Source of the DNA: JANXQG01 sp963719885
GTDB taxonomy: Bacteria; Planctomycetota; Planctomycetia; Pirellulales; Thermoguttaceae
Reading direction: 5' to 3'
DNA length: 64,000 nt
Assembly (NCBI GenBank): GCA_963719885.1
Contig: CAVRDP010000012.1
Coordinates: 372,001 to 436,000, forward strand
Shown: positions 33,601-42,486 of the stretch, in pieces
Position numbering within the stretch: position 1 is the stretch's first letter
Layout: each line of letters begins with the position of its first letter
Program-made: the position numbers and the translations under genes
The notes under the pieces: model-generated
Told to the model about the DNA's origin: nothing
The model's database searches: none
What the model saw: the letters and a program-made list of their open reading frames with translations, nothing else

Positions 33601-33758
33601 TGGGCAAAGCGATCTGGCTTCGGGCCGAAGAGATCGACGGACCTCGGGTACTGAACTACCGCATGGAAACTCCTGCGGCGGCCGGTCCCGTAACTTCTCC
33701 CCTGGAAAGGCCCGAGCGTCGTCAGCCGTCGCGGCCGGGATCGAGCCTGGTGCTGTGA
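30628..33758 (+). CDS. Large exported protein with possible TIM-barrel centre (frameshifted)
   Basis: A hydrophobic N-terminus (APLTALLLLALGAETKA) suggests export. The first third has carbohydrate-binding/beta-sandwich-like sequence (LEGYVKTSGLQHDGAYFSLIFLD, GTASFGALWLWQLPRIVL). The centre looks like a glycosidase-type barrel (VKFPF..., IGIAWDLAAPLP, GVTRWIVLDTLP, GAEAIFVSDPFD), and the end has Ig-like beta domains (LPVMLKLKNTFSQSITARVNIQGP). The frame breaks near 32080, after GVLQPP, and resumes as ALAEDAAKTSADLLAAEAF. The joined length is ~1040 residues. It carries two expanded copies of the dispersed repeat (31489-31531 and 32422-32464). There is no clear ribosome site at 30628, so the start is tentative. 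The function is unknown; a role in polysaccharide handling is only a guess. Confidence 0.65.
31459..31477. repeat. CATCACGC hairpin repeat in coding sequence
   Basis: CATCACGC-TCC-GCGTGATG, a perfect 8-bp stem with a 3-nt loop, read in frame as part of THHAPRDEPHH. It lies 11 bp before dispersed repeat copy 4, so two palindromes are inserted side by side. Confidence 0.6.
31489..31531 (+). repeat. Dispersed repeat copy 4 (expanded, in gene)
   Basis: A variant of the unit with an internal duplication: ACATGGTGCCCG occurs twice, and GACCA is doubled to GACCACGACCA. Translated as ADHDQAYMVPDMVPG. Confidence 0.75.
32422..32464 (+). repeat. Dispersed repeat copy 5 (expanded, in gene)
   Basis: The same expanded form as copy 4 but with the standard CATGGGTACATGG centre. 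Translated as ADHDHGYMVPDMVPA in the same gene as copy 4. Confidence 0.8.
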
Positions 33759-33819
33759 GCGTGCTTCCCAGACAACCCCGTGGGGCTATAATAGAAATCT
33801 GCGGGAGGATAGAGCATCG

Positions 33820-34868
33820 ATGGGCATACGCTTCTTTTGTCCCAACGGACACAAGCTGAACGTCAAGGAATTTCAGGCCGGAAGGCGGGGGATCTGCCCA
33901 TTTTGCGCGGCAAGGATCCAGATCCCCATGCAAAGCACCCGGCCCGCCTCGAAGTCGGCCGGCCGTCACGCTGCCGGACACGTAGCTACCCAAACCGTAG
34001 ATCAGGATGATGCAGAATCGGCCCAGGCCTCCGATTCCTCGCCCGATATTCTTCCGGGCGAACCGCCCAGCCTTCCGGGCGATCCCAGCGGCGGCAAGAT
34101 GCTCGGCCCGAGCACGCCGGTGGGAACTCCATCGGGCGGCGGTCCGGTAGTCGCTCCTCCGACGCTTTCGGATGGCGGCCAAGGTCCCGCGGCCGGCCGC
34201 GGTGCTGCGGCCACACACACGGCAACCCCCACGCCTGCTGCTGTAGCCGTGGGGGTCAATCTCCGACCAGTCCCCGCCCAACAACCGTCGCCCGCACCAT
34301 CGCCCAGTTCCAGGCAACCAATTCCGGCCAGAACCGCGCCTGCACCGGTCGTGTTCCCGACGCCATCGGCATCTCCCGGTCCGACAGCTTCGGCAGCTCC
34401 AAGTGCACCCGCCGCTCCGCCCATTCCCTCACCGCCCGCCGCCGACCATGGTACATGGTACCCGAACCGGCCGACCCGATCGCTGAAGCGCCGGAAATGA
34501 TCTGGTACGTTCGGCCGCCGTCGGGTGGGCAATTCGGCCCGGCTTCTGGCGAGCTGATGAGGACATGGCTGAGCGAAGGCCGGGTGAGCGCCGATTCGCT
34601 CGTCTGGCGCGAAGGCTGGCACGACTGGCAGGAGGCCGGCAAGGTGTTTCCGAAGCTCCGCGGCAATCAACTCATCGATTTCCTGGAAACGGCCCCTATC
34701 GTCACCGTCGCCGCCGACCATGGGTACATGGTGCCCGCGGCCGCACACGTCCATCGGCCCAAACCGAAACGATCTTCCGATCGCAACCAGATCGCGCTGT
34801 TGGTCGGGCTGAGCCTGCTGGTCATGGTCCTTATTGTGGTTTTTCTCTTCGTACTTTTTCGCCCATGA
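33820..34868 (+). CDS. Zinc-ribbon/GYF_2-domain membrane protein (frameshifted)
   Basis: The N-terminal zinc ribbon reads FFCPNGHKLNV...GICPFCAARIQIP (Cys pairs at residues ~7 and ~27-30). A ~170-residue Pro/Ala/Ser linker follows, then a GYF_2 domain (MIWYVRPPSGGQFGPASGEL...LVWREGWHDWQEAGKVF) and a C-terminal membrane helix (IALLVGLSLLVMVLIVVFLFVLF). One base is missing within dispersed repeat copy 6 near 34450, so the frame changes exactly there. A second, intact unit (copy 7) is read as AADHGYMVPA between the GYF domain and the helix. The stop overlaps the next start (ATGA), so the following ATPase gene is translationally coupled. GYF_2 is a putative peptide-binding or scaffolding module. 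Confidence 0.75.
34441..34464 (+). repeat. Dispersed repeat copy 6 (24 bp, one base short)
   Basis: CCATGGTACATGGTACCCG: one G is missing from the GGG of the consensus and one G is changed to A. The deletion shifts the frame of the zinc-ribbon/GYF gene at this point. Confidence 0.8.
34713..34737 (+). repeat. Dispersed repeat copy 7 (in zinc-ribbon/GYF gene)
   Basis: Full consensus with CATGGGTACATGGTGCCCG, read in frame as ADHGYMVPA, 270 bp after copy 6 in the same gene. Confidence 0.85.
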
Positions 34869-36358
34869 AGATACAACAGTTCCTGGAACATCACGGCCTG
34901 GTCTCCAATCCTTTCGCCGACGAAGACGCGCAGACCGATCTGGTGTTCAAGGGGGCCTGTATCCGCAGCGTGTTCCATCCGGCCTGGGATAAAATCTACG
35001 GCGATCCGACCGAGCCGGCCACATCGGTCGTCTTCGGCGAGAAGGGCTCCGGCAAAACGGCCATGCGGTTGCAGGTCGTCCGGCGGCTGGCCGACTACAA
35101 CGCCGATCATCCCGACCACCAGGTTTTCGTCGTGCAGTACGACGACTTCAACCCGTTCATCGACCGCTTCCGCGAAGGCTTCCGTGGCCGCTGGCGGCGG
35201 ATCGATCGGGCCCTGGGCCAATGGCGGCTATGGGACCATATCGATGCCATCCTCTCGCTGGCCGTGACGCAACTGGTGGATCGCATCCTGGAAGTTCAGC
35301 AGGCCCGCCATCCCGCCGCCCGCGACGAACCGCTGCCGATCGACAAGCTCGACGCCAACCAGGATCGCGACGTGGCCCTGCTGGCGGCGATTTACGATCA
35401 ATCGACGGCCGAGAACCCGGCCGTTCGCTGGCAGCGGCTGCGGAAGAAGCTCCGCTACTCCACTTGGAAGTCGAAATCGGACCTGGCCATCGGCAGCATC
35501 GTCACCGTGGCGGCGCTGGTGCTCTTCCTCTACTTCGGCTGGTCGCACATCCGCTCCTTGTGGCCTTGGATGCTCGTCGTGATCCTTGCCGGCTGGCTGC
35601 CGTGGCTGGGCCGTTTCCTGAAATACACCTGGAAAGCCTGGCAGATCAGCCACAACACGCGGGTCCTGAACCACTCCATCCGCCCGCTGCGGAAAATTCT
35701 TTCGAACTTCCCCGCCGCCCAACTGGTCGGCCAGCCGTTGCCCGTCGCCCAGCAGACCGACTACCGTTACCAACTCCTGGAGAAGCTGCAGTCGGCGCTG
35801 CGTTCGCTGCGGTTCGACGGCATCGTAGTGATTGTCGACCGCGTCGACGAGCCGTACTTGATCAACGGTTCCAGCGACCTGATGCAGGCGCTCGTCTGGC
35901 CGATGCTGGACAACAAGTTCCTCAAGCACCCGGGCCTCGGCTTGAAACTCCTGCTGCCCGTGGAACTCGAACAGAGGGTCGATCGGCAGGAACGCGATTT
36001 CCACGAGCGAGCGCGGCTGGACAAGCAGAACCTCATCCGTTCGCTGGCATGGACAGGCCAATCGCTGTACGACCTGGCCAACGCCCGCTTGAAGGCCTGT
36101 GCGGCCGAAGGCCAAGCGCCGGCGATCACCGACCTGCTCGATCCGGCGATCGACGCCCGCCGATTGAAGGACGGTCTGGGAACGCTGCGGGTGCCGCGGC
36201 ACATGTTCAAGTTCATGTATCGTCTTTTCATGACGCACTGCAACGCCCACAGCGACGACAATCCCGTCTGGCGGATCGATCCGGGCGAATTCGAGTCGGT
36301 GCTCGCCCTTTATCAGCGCGACCAGGACGCCTTGGATCGCGGCGTGGGGGCCGGGTAA
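34865..36358 (+). CDS. Membrane-embedded P-loop ATPase
   Basis: 497 residues from ATG 34865, overlapping the previous stop. Walker A is GEKGSGKTAM (~58-67) and the Walker-B-like strand is IVVIVDRVDE (~320-329), with the two separated by an insert that has two membrane helices (LAIGSIVTVAALVLFLYFGW and WMLVVILAGWLPWLGRFL, ~205-255). The C-terminal part is helical (RLKDGLGTLRVPRHMFKFMYRLF), like the lid of STAND/KAP-type NTPases. The layout recalls KAP-like membrane ATPases, but family membership is not certain. Its coupling to the GYF protein suggests that the two act together at the membrane. Its end overlaps the convergent ATPase gene by 46 bp. Confidence 0.72.
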   Translation: MKIQQFLEHHGLVSNPFADEDAQTDLVFKGACIRSVFHPAWDKIYGDPTEPATSVVFGEKGSGKTAMRLQVVRRLADYNADHPDHQVFVVQYDDFNPFIDRFREGFRGRWRRIDRALGQWRLWDHIDAILSLAVTQLVDRILEVQQARHPAARDEPLPIDKLDANQDRDVALLAAIYDQSTAENPAVRWQRLRKKLRYSTWKSKSDLAIGSIVTVAALVLFLYFGWSHIRSLWPWMLVVILAGWLPWLGRFLKYTWKAWQISHNTRVLNHSIRPLRKILSNFPAAQLVGQPLPVAQQTDYRYQLLEKLQSALRSLRFDGIVVIVDRVDEPYLINGSSDLMQALVWPMLDNKFLKHPGLGLKLLLPVELEQRVDRQERDFHERARLDKQNLIRSLAWTGQSLYDLANARLKACAAEGQAPAITDLLDPAIDARRLKDGLGTLRVPRHMFKFMYRLFMTHCNAHSDDNPVWRIDPGEFESVLALYQRDQDALDRGVGAG

Positions 36359-37834
36359 TTTGGAGTATTGAGGTCGCGCGTCAAGTCGTTCAAGTCTTGC
36401 GGGATGATGTCGTGGGCCGTCAGGATTGCCCTTTGTTCAGCGTCCAGCACGGGTGCAATGCCCACATATTGTTGCGTCCACCCTTGATATTGCCGCATCG
36501 TTTGCAGAAAACGACCGACGTGCTGCTTGAAGTTGTTCATATCGGACAACAATTTCTTGGCGGTGCGCTTGCAGGAGCCGAAGCGGACGGCCCGTTCCGC
36601 TTCGTTGACGGCCACCAGGTCGATCTCCGTGCCGGACTTGTCCCAGAATCCTTGAACTCGATGGGTAATCGGAAAATCCCCAATCCCTTTTCGACTGCGC
36701 TCCTCGTAGAGTTGGCCGGCGAGTTTCTCCAAAGCCCCTCCCTCAACGTCCGCTAGGCGCTGATCGGCTTCTTCGATCAGGTCGCCGAGAGGTCGAAAGG
36801 CAATTGCCGATACCGGATTCGCCAAGGCCGCCAGCCACGAACGGAGAAAATTGTCGGTCACGTAATAGCGGCTGCGCTTTGCCTCGGGCTTGGCGAACAC
36901 CGGTAACTTTCGCTCGATCAGTTGGAATCGCTCGATCAGCACCTTCAGGTAACCGCCGATCTGGGTATCGGCGACTCCCGCTTGCCTCTCGGACTCGCCG
37001 CACGAGTTCGTTGTGCATCTTTCCCGGATTGCGGGCCACGAACTTCAAGACTACGTCGTATCGCCCGCGAAGCTCGCGGAGGAACCAATTGTCGGCCTCG
37101 GACCGAAGGGGCGATGAGCTCTCGAAGAAAATGCGGCGGAGCAGGACCTTGCGCTCCGCGGCAAGCACTTGCTGCTCGTAGCAGTCCCGGTAGAACTTTG
37201 GCACTCCTTCAAAAAGGCTCCACAGGAAGAGCAGTCGTTCCGGTGCCGGAACGGCGTGATCTTGAAGAATAAGAAGGATTGAGCCGATGTCGAGATGCGT
37301 GAGATCGACGGCGTCGGTGACCCGGTTGAAGAGCGGGGCGGTGCGGTCTTCGAGCAAGGCCATCATCTCGGTGTGGATCGACCCGAGGACGATCAGTCCT
37401 CCGCGCACTTGCTCGGGCTTGGCGGCCAGCCGATCTACGCCGGCCTGCAAGTAGGAACAAAACTCCTCGTAGCCCTTGCGGTTGAAGTACTGGAACTCAT
37501 CCAGGATCAGGATGTAGCCGCCTTCCGCCATCGTCTCCAACAATTTCGCGAGTTGGAGAAGGTTATTGGGTCGAGGATAGCAGTCCAGCGGCACTTCGAA
37601 GCTTTCCAGGGCGTCGTTCACCGCCGAGAGGACGCCTGCGGGCTCGGAATCAGGCACTTGCACGTAGAAGACCGGTTGCTTGCTGCCGATTTCCTGAATT
37701 GCTTGCTGGATCAGGGCCGTCTTGCCGATTCGACGGCGACCGCTGACTTTGGCAAAAAACCAGCGTTGGCGGCCGAGCATCCGCTCCAAGTTTGCAAGTT
37801 GTTCTCTACGACCGTAGAATTTCCAGTCCGCCAT
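36313..37834 (-). CDS. Archaeal-type AAA ATPase with DUF234-like C-terminus (frameshifted)
   Basis: The N-terminus is FYGRREQLANLERML, Walker A is SGRRRIGKTALI (~31-42), Walker B is YILILDEFQYF (~107-117), and GGLIVLGSIHTEMMALL matches sensor-1. A winged-helix region follows. The C-terminus has GTEIDLVAVNEAERAVRFGSCKR, close to the PD-(D/E)XK-like core of DUF234. The frame breaks near 36960, and the joined protein is ~500 residues. This family (archaeal ATPase/DUF234) is often found as stand-alone mobile-looking genes; function is unproven. Two 22-bp direct repeats stand directly before the start codon. Confidence 0.8.
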
Positions 37835-37842
37835 GGCGTGCC

Positions 37843-37888
37843 ACTAAGATAAAGCCACTTTACCAAACTAAGATAAAGCCATTTTACC
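37843..37888 (-). promoter_or_regulatory. Two 22-bp direct repeats before the AAA ATPase start
   Basis: On the minus strand, GGTAAARTGGCTTTATCTTA occurs twice with one mismatch, period 24 bp, ending 9 bp before the ATG at 37834. The sequence is AT-rich against a GC-rich background. The position fits a repressor operator overlapping promoter or leader, possibly self-regulation, or a recognition site for the ATPase itself (inference). Confidence 0.6.
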
Positions 37889-38254
37889 TTAACTCAGCAA
37901 ACTCTGCAAGTGGTTTATATGACGGCACTTATAGCCGAAGAGAAACACCTTGATCGTAAGCTTGCCAACTGCTGTCACCGGCAGCGGATAGGGGTGACAT
38001 GCGACCCGGCGCCATCGGTTGCGAGCGGTTGGCAAAGTTAGGATCGAGGCCACAAGATCCATGCGAAGGGCCTGCATTTTCGCGATACACTGCCCATTTT
38101 AACGTGGTTTTGACAAAACTTCCTGGACAAGTCAGCGGATTTGCTGATAATAGAGGGGACTCAAAGATCGAACAAATATCCAAGTCCGTCGCCCGGCGGG
38201 TGTGCCTGGGAAGATCCAGCGGTCTTTGATGCCGAATGGTCCACGGAGAATGAA
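37889..38254. other. Non-coding stretch, about 365 bp
   Basis: It separates the divergent ATPase and phosphatase genes. Apart from the candidate promoter at 38124-38151 I see no gene, RNA or member of the repeat families. Confidence 0.5.
38124..38151 (+). promoter_or_regulatory. Candidate sigma-70-type promoter for the phosphatase gene
   Basis: TGGACA (38124-38129), 16-bp spacer, GATAAT (38146-38151). It lies ~100 bp before the start at 38255. Pattern only. Confidence 0.35.
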
Positions 38255-39181
38255 ATGCCTGAAACCGCTTGGAGCGAAAGGCTGCAACAGACCGGCTTGC
38301 CATTCCGTGAGGTCGTGGCGACTCGTCAATCTCGGGCCGCTTCCGACTCGCGCGTGACGCCCAATCGCAGGCCGGCCTGGTCTTATGGATTGGGGGCGGC
38401 TGCATGTTTGCTCGTTGGCCTCGTCTTGCATCCGTGGGGGCTCATTCTCGCCTGGCCGGCTGTCGGGCTTTGCCTGCTGACACGGGCCTACCTGGGGGCC
38501 GGTCCCGCCGTGTTTCGTAAACGAGCGGGCCAACTCCCTCTGGGCACTCGCTTCCTGTTCGCGCCGTACATGATTGGAAATTGGGTCGCCTATCAACTTT
38601 GCCGTAGACGGTCGCCGAGCCGAGTCCCGGTGGCTGAAGGGGTCTACGTCGGGCGACTCCTGGATGATTCCGAGGCCGAAGAGTTCATCGAGCAGGGCCT
38701 GACCGCGGTCCTCGATCTTACTGCCGAGTATGCGGAGTGCAGGCGGTTTCACGAGCTGATTTCGCAGCACGAATTGAGTTATTTGAACGTGCAAATCCTC
38801 GACCTCACGCTGCCGACCGACCTGCAAATCACGGAAGCGGTCGATTTCGTTCGACGCCACGCCGAGAACGGGACGGTCTATATCCACTGTGCGCTGGGCT
38901 ATTGCCGGGCTCCGAGCATCGCCGCCGGCTACCTTCTTGCCTCCGGCCATGCTGCTTCAGCGGAACAAGCGATCGCCCTTGTCCGCCGCGCCCGGCCGCA
39001 GGCTTCGGCGCCCAAAGGCCTTGCCGAGCTGATCGAACGGCACTATGGTTGCGGTCTAACGCCGCCTGCCTGTTCGCCGGAAAAGGAAATAGATCATGCT
39101 TTTCAGCCCGCGAATGTCGCTCAAGCAACTTGCCGCCTTCAGCCAGCGGGCCTCGATGTGCCTGTTGGCCGGCATCGATGA
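38255..39181 (+). CDS. Membrane dual-specificity/tyrosine phosphatase-like protein
   Basis: 308 residues from ATG 38255 (GGAG 6 nt upstream). Two hydrophobic stretches near residues 45-80 (SYGLGAAACLLVGLVL, GLILAWPAVGLCLLTRAYL) give membrane attachment. The phosphatase domain follows, with GVYVGRLLDDSEAEEFIEQGLTAVLDLTAEYAE and the signature VYIHCALGYCRAPS (Cys ~212, Arg ~218), plus an upstream TLPTDLQITEA acid-loop candidate. It would dephosphorylate protein Tyr/Ser/Thr or a lipid/inositol phosphate. The last ~28 residues overlap the next gene and may be an artefact of an indel, since the family pattern ends near LIERHYG. Confidence 0.8.
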   Translation: MPETAWSERLQQTGLPFREVVATRQSRAASDSRVTPNRRPAWSYGLGAAACLLVGLVLHPWGLILAWPAVGLCLLTRAYLGAGPAVFRKRAGQLPLGTRFLFAPYMIGNWVAYQLCRRRSPSRVPVAEGVYVGRLLDDSEAEEFIEQGLTAVLDLTAEYAECRRFHELISQHELSYLNVQILDLTLPTDLQITEAVDFVRRHAENGTVYIHCALGYCRAPSIAAGYLLASGHAASAEQAIALVRRARPQASAPKGLAELIERHYGCGLTPPACSPEKEIDHAFQPANVAQATCRLQPAGLDVPVGRHR

Positions 39182-40135
39182 GCGGACGATCTGCCGCGCG
39201 AGGTAAAGAACTTCCATGGCGCCGCGGCCCGCCGGCACCTGACGACCGTCAGCCAGACGGTTGACCAGGGTGGAACCCTCAGCGAGGGACTGGCCGCCAC
39301 GGGCGATTTCTTTCCGCCCCTCTTTCACGAGATGATCCACGTGGGCGAACAATCGGGCCACCTCGGCGAAGTTCTCAAACAACTGGCCGATCACTACCAG
39401 AACCAGCTCGCGCTGCGGCGAAACTTCCTGGCGTCCATCACTTGGCCGGCCATCCAATTGTTCCTGGCAATTGCCGTCATCGGTTTCTTGATCTGGATCA
39501 TGGGGGTCATCAACGGCCAGAACCCGACGCCTATCGACCCCTTGGGGTTCGGGCTCATCGGCAACGGCGGGCTGGCCAAGTATGCGGCCTTCGTCGTCAC
39601 CGTTGGCATCGCGCTGGGGCTGCTGATTCGGGCGGTGAGTCGCGGCATGCTGTGGACGCGACCCTTGCAGCGATTCATCCTGCGAATTCCCAAGATCGGA
39701 CCGGCCTTGCAGACGATTGCCTTGGCCCGCCTGGCCTGGGTGCTCTCACAGACGATGAATACGAGCATGGACGTGCGGCGCGCGCTGAAACTGGGCCTGC
39801 AAAGCACCCGCAACGCCTGGTATATCGATCGCATCGAGCGGATCGATGCCCAGATAGCCGGCGGCAATTCAATTTACGAGGCCTTTTGCAGGGCCGGCGG
39901 CTTCCCGGCCGACTTCCTCGAATCGCTGCACGTCGGCGAGCAGAGCGGCAACCTCGTGGAGTCGATGGCCCGCGTCGCCAGCGACTATCAGGACCAGGCC
40001 CGTGCGGCTTTGAATGTCCTGGCCACCGTAGGCGGTTTTGCCGTATGGGTGGTGGTCGCAGCGATCATCATTTTCCCGATCTTCCGCCTGGCAATGTTCT
40101 ACATCGGCGTATTGAACAGCGCTGCGTTGGGCTGA
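39096..40135 (+). CDS. GspF/PilC-type inner-membrane secretion protein (frameshifted, orphan)
   Basis: The start ATG 39096 has AAGGA ~9 nt upstream. The frame reads MLFSPRMSLKQLAAFSQRASMCLLAGID, breaks near 39195, then continues REVKNFHGAAARRHLTTVSQTVDQGGTLSEGLAATGDFFPPLFHEM. The duplicated T2SSF unit is evident as MIHVGEQSGHLGEVLKQLADHY and LHVGEQSGNLVESMARVASDY. Membrane helices include FLAIAVIGFLIWIMGVI, AFVVTVGIALGLLIRA and VWVVVAAIIIFPIFRLAMFYIG. GspF is the polytopic platform of type II secretion or type IV pili. No GspE ATPase or pseudopilin lies nearby. Confidence 0.82.
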
Positions 40136-41568
40136 CGGCCGCGTTTCTCGACGAGATCAAACCCGAAATACCGCTCCGCGTTGTGGTAGCTTATGTCGCG
40201 GACCAGCGCGCCGACCAACTCCACGTCGTCCGGCAACAGGCCCTGCTGCATCTCTGCGCCAAGGAGGTTGCAGAGAGTGCGGCGGAAATACTCGTGCCGC
40301 GTATAGGAAAGAAATGAACGGCTGTCGGTCAACATGCCCACGAAACAACTCAACAGCCCGAGGTTCGAAAGGCAGTTGATCTGCTTCTCCATGCCGTCCT
40401 TCTGATCGAGGAACCACCAGCCGCTGCCGAACTGAACCTTGCCGGGCACGCTGCCGTCCTGGAAATTGCCGGCCATCGTACAAAAGACTTCGTTCTCCGC
40501 CGGATTGAGATTGTAGAGGATCGTCTTGGCCAACTGGTTCGTGCGGTCGAGCCGGTCGAGGAACCGCGACAGCCCGCGGGCGCAAGGGACGTCGGCAACC
40601 GAATCGCAGCCCGCGTCGGCCCCAACCTGCTCGAACAGCCGCCCGCTGTTGTTTCGCAACGCGCCGATATGGAACTGCTGCGTCCAGCCGCGCTCGTGGT
40701 CCCAGAGGGCCATTTCATGGAGCAGGGCCAAACGGAAACGGGCACTCTCCTCCGCTGAAGGCCGGTTGCCGCGACGGAGCCGGGCGAAAATGCCGGTCGC
40801 TTCCAGGGCCGTGCCCTCGACGTCGTCGACGGTCTCCAACCCATGGTCGGAGAGCCGGCAGCCGGCCTTGTGGAAGAAATCGTGTCGCTTCCGCAAGGCG
40901 TCGAGAAAACAGGGAAAGGCGTCGCCGATATCGACTTGGCTCACCTCGGCCAAACGGTCGACGTAGTGATTGAAGGTCTCCGCCGCGTCGACGGCCAAGG
41001 CCCGGTCGGGCCGGAATGTCGGCAGCACGCGGATCGGGAACGTGGGGTCGGCGGCAATCCACGCGTGGTCTTCCAGCGAATCGACCGGATCGTCAGTCGT
41101 GCAGACCAACACGACCTTCATCTGCCGCATGATGCCGCGACACGACATGTCGTCCCGGGCAAGCATCGCATTGCATTGATCCCAGATTCCCCGCGCGGTC
41201 TGGGGATTGAGCAAGCGATCGCTGATCCCCAGCGGCCGCTTGAGTTCCAGGTGGGTCCAGTGATAGAGCGGATTGCGGAGCGTTTTGGGCACCACCTCGG
41301 CCCATTTCTCGAACTTCTCCCAGTCCGTGGCATCACCGCTGCAATAGCGTTCCGCCACGCCGGCCGAGCGCATCGCCCGCCATTTGTAATGATCGCCGTA
41401 GAGCCAAATCTGCGCCAGGTTGGCGAAGCGGTGGTCCTCGGCGATCTGCCGCGGCGGCAGGTGGCAGTGGTAATCGATGATCGCCAGATCGCGGGCGAAG
41501 CGGTGATAGAGTTCGACCGCACGATCGTTCTGCAAAAGAAAGTTTTCGGTGATGAAGATGTCCTTCAT
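40099..41568 (-). CDS. uxaC: Uronate (glucuronate) isomerase
   Basis: 489 residues, near the usual ~470. Family marks are FLLQNDRAVELYHRFARDLAIIDYHCHLPP (metal ligands HCH), WLYGDHYKWRAMRSAGV, LYHWTHLELKR, VCTTDDPVDSLEDH, ALRKRHDFFHKAGCRLSDHGLE and GMLTDSRSFLSYTRHEYFRR. It interconverts D-glucuronate/fructuronate and galacturonate/tagaturonate, the first step of hexuronate catabolism. That fits the uronic-acid lyase elsewhere in the window. The ATG overlaps the stop of the upstream gene (ATGA), so the two are coupled. The 3' end overlaps the convergent gspF-like gene by 37 bp. Confidence 0.93.
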   Translation of the reverse strand: MKDIFITENFLLQNDRAVELYHRFARDLAIIDYHCHLPPRQIAEDHRFANLAQIWLYGDHYKWRAMRSAGVAERYCSGDATDWEKFEKWAEVVPKTLRNPLYHWTHLELKRPLGISDRLLNPQTARGIWDQCNAMLARDDMSCRGIMRQMKVVLVCTTDDPVDSLEDHAWIAADPTFPIRVLPTFRPDRALAVDAAETFNHYVDRLAEVSQVDIGDAFPCFLDALRKRHDFFHKAGCRLSDHGLETVDDVEGTALEATGIFARLRRGNRPSAEESARFRLALLHEMALWDHERGWTQQFHIGALRNNSGRLFEQVGADAGCDSVADVPCARGLSRFLDRLDRTNQLAKTILYNLNPAENEVFCTMAGNFQDGSVPGKVQFGSGWWFLDQKDGMEKQINCLSNLGLLSCFVGMLTDSRSFLSYTRHEYFRRTLCNLLGAEMQQGLLPDDVELVGALVRDISYHNAERYFGFDLVEKRGRQPNAALFNTPM

Positions 41569-42261
41569 GTTCCAATCCCTAGCGGCGGATCGGCTGCGGC
41601 GAACTCGGCAAAACCGGCAGCCATCGCAGCCCTGATCGATGCCGGAGGGCAAGAACCAGGCCCTCGCCCGACCGCGAAGGATCACACCCTTCTCCAAAGA
41701 TTCTGTCTGAAACAACTGCTGGCGTAAATGGTGGAGGGCGGACGTGGCGGACTTCGCAGTCAACAATTGATGGTGGCTTAGATCGGCCGGATGGACCATC
41801 ACCGCCAGCGACCAACCCCGGACGGCAAAGATGCTTTCGATGGAATCAAACTTCTCCGCCACGGTTACCTCGGGAAGAACACTTTCCAGACGAACATCGT
41901 ATCGCCAGTCGAGCTGGTCGCTGTTCACGGACACCAGCAGATCGATGCGGGCAAGCCACGGTTCGCCTGCGGCGGTTGCGGCTGCATGCCAAAGCAGATC
42001 GACACGGGCCGCATCGGGCTGGCCCGTTTCGTAGACCGCGATCAAATCATCGTCACGAACATACCAATCCGTGAGCGTCGCGATGCCGGCGGATTGGATC
42101 GAACCGCCGACGCCCAGCAGGCGGCCGCCAGGCCAACGCCGATCGAGGACGGAAATCGTTGTGAGCCCGTCGGCGGGACGATTGGCATCGAAGGCAAGCG
42201 ATACCGCAGGCAGGTTCAACCGGGCAACATGGCCTTGCAAAAGCCAACACTTGGAGTTCAT
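41565..42261 (-). CDS. Unknown protein coupled to uxaC (frameshifted near the 3' end)
   Basis: About 230 residues from ATG 42261 (MNSKCWLLQGHVARLNLPAVSLAF). It is beta-rich, with VDLLWHAAATAAGEPWLARIDLLVSV and ALHHLRQQLFQTESLEKGVILRGRARAWFLPSG. Near 41632 a one-base shift opens the frame into uxaC. In the neighbouring frame the protein ends naturally as AAMAAGFAEFAAADPPLGIGT, with its TGA overlapping the uxaC start (ATGA). That natural ending strongly suggests the apparent fusion is an indel, not a real one. I do not recognise the family; the layout suggests an accessory role near uronate metabolism, which is only inference. Confidence 0.6.
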
Positions 42262-42289
42262 ATTCCGTGATTGTAGCAGAAGTCCGGCA

Positions 42290-42335
42290 AGAAAAATAAA
42301 AACCCCGCCGCTCGCGGTGAAGCGAAACGGCGGGG
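42290..42335 (-). terminator. Intrinsic-terminator-like hairpin upstream of the uxaC operon
   Basis: On the minus strand, CCCCGCCG (RC of 42328-42335) pairs with CGGCGGGG (RC of 42303-42310) and is followed by TTTTTATTTTT. It lies 30-75 nt before the start at 42261, so it either stops transcription coming from the IMPase side or acts as a leader attenuator. Confidence 0.55.
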
Positions 42336-42471
42336 CCGGAACAGAGAAGAGGCCAAACCATCTATTTCGATGATAACAGGTTTCTTGGCCTTGTCCAGAC
42401 TTAAACGCCAATTTTTTGCAGCCGGGGAAAAATTTCTTCCGCTGGCCGCATTTTCAAACTTTTTTATGCGA

Positions 42472-42477
42472 TATAAT
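42472..42477 (+). promoter_or_regulatory. TATAAT box placed for a leaderless transcript
   Basis: A perfect TATAAT ends 9 nt before the ATG at 42487, and no Shine-Dalgarno sequence is present. Transcription would start at or next to the A of the start codon. The -35 region is weak. Confidence 0.45.
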
Positions 42478-42486
42478 CGGACAATC

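Noticed and set aside
40099..42411. Fusion of an unknown domain to uronate isomerase
   Set aside because: One base over, the upstream protein ends naturally with a TGA overlapping the uxaC ATG, so the fusion is better explained by an indel.
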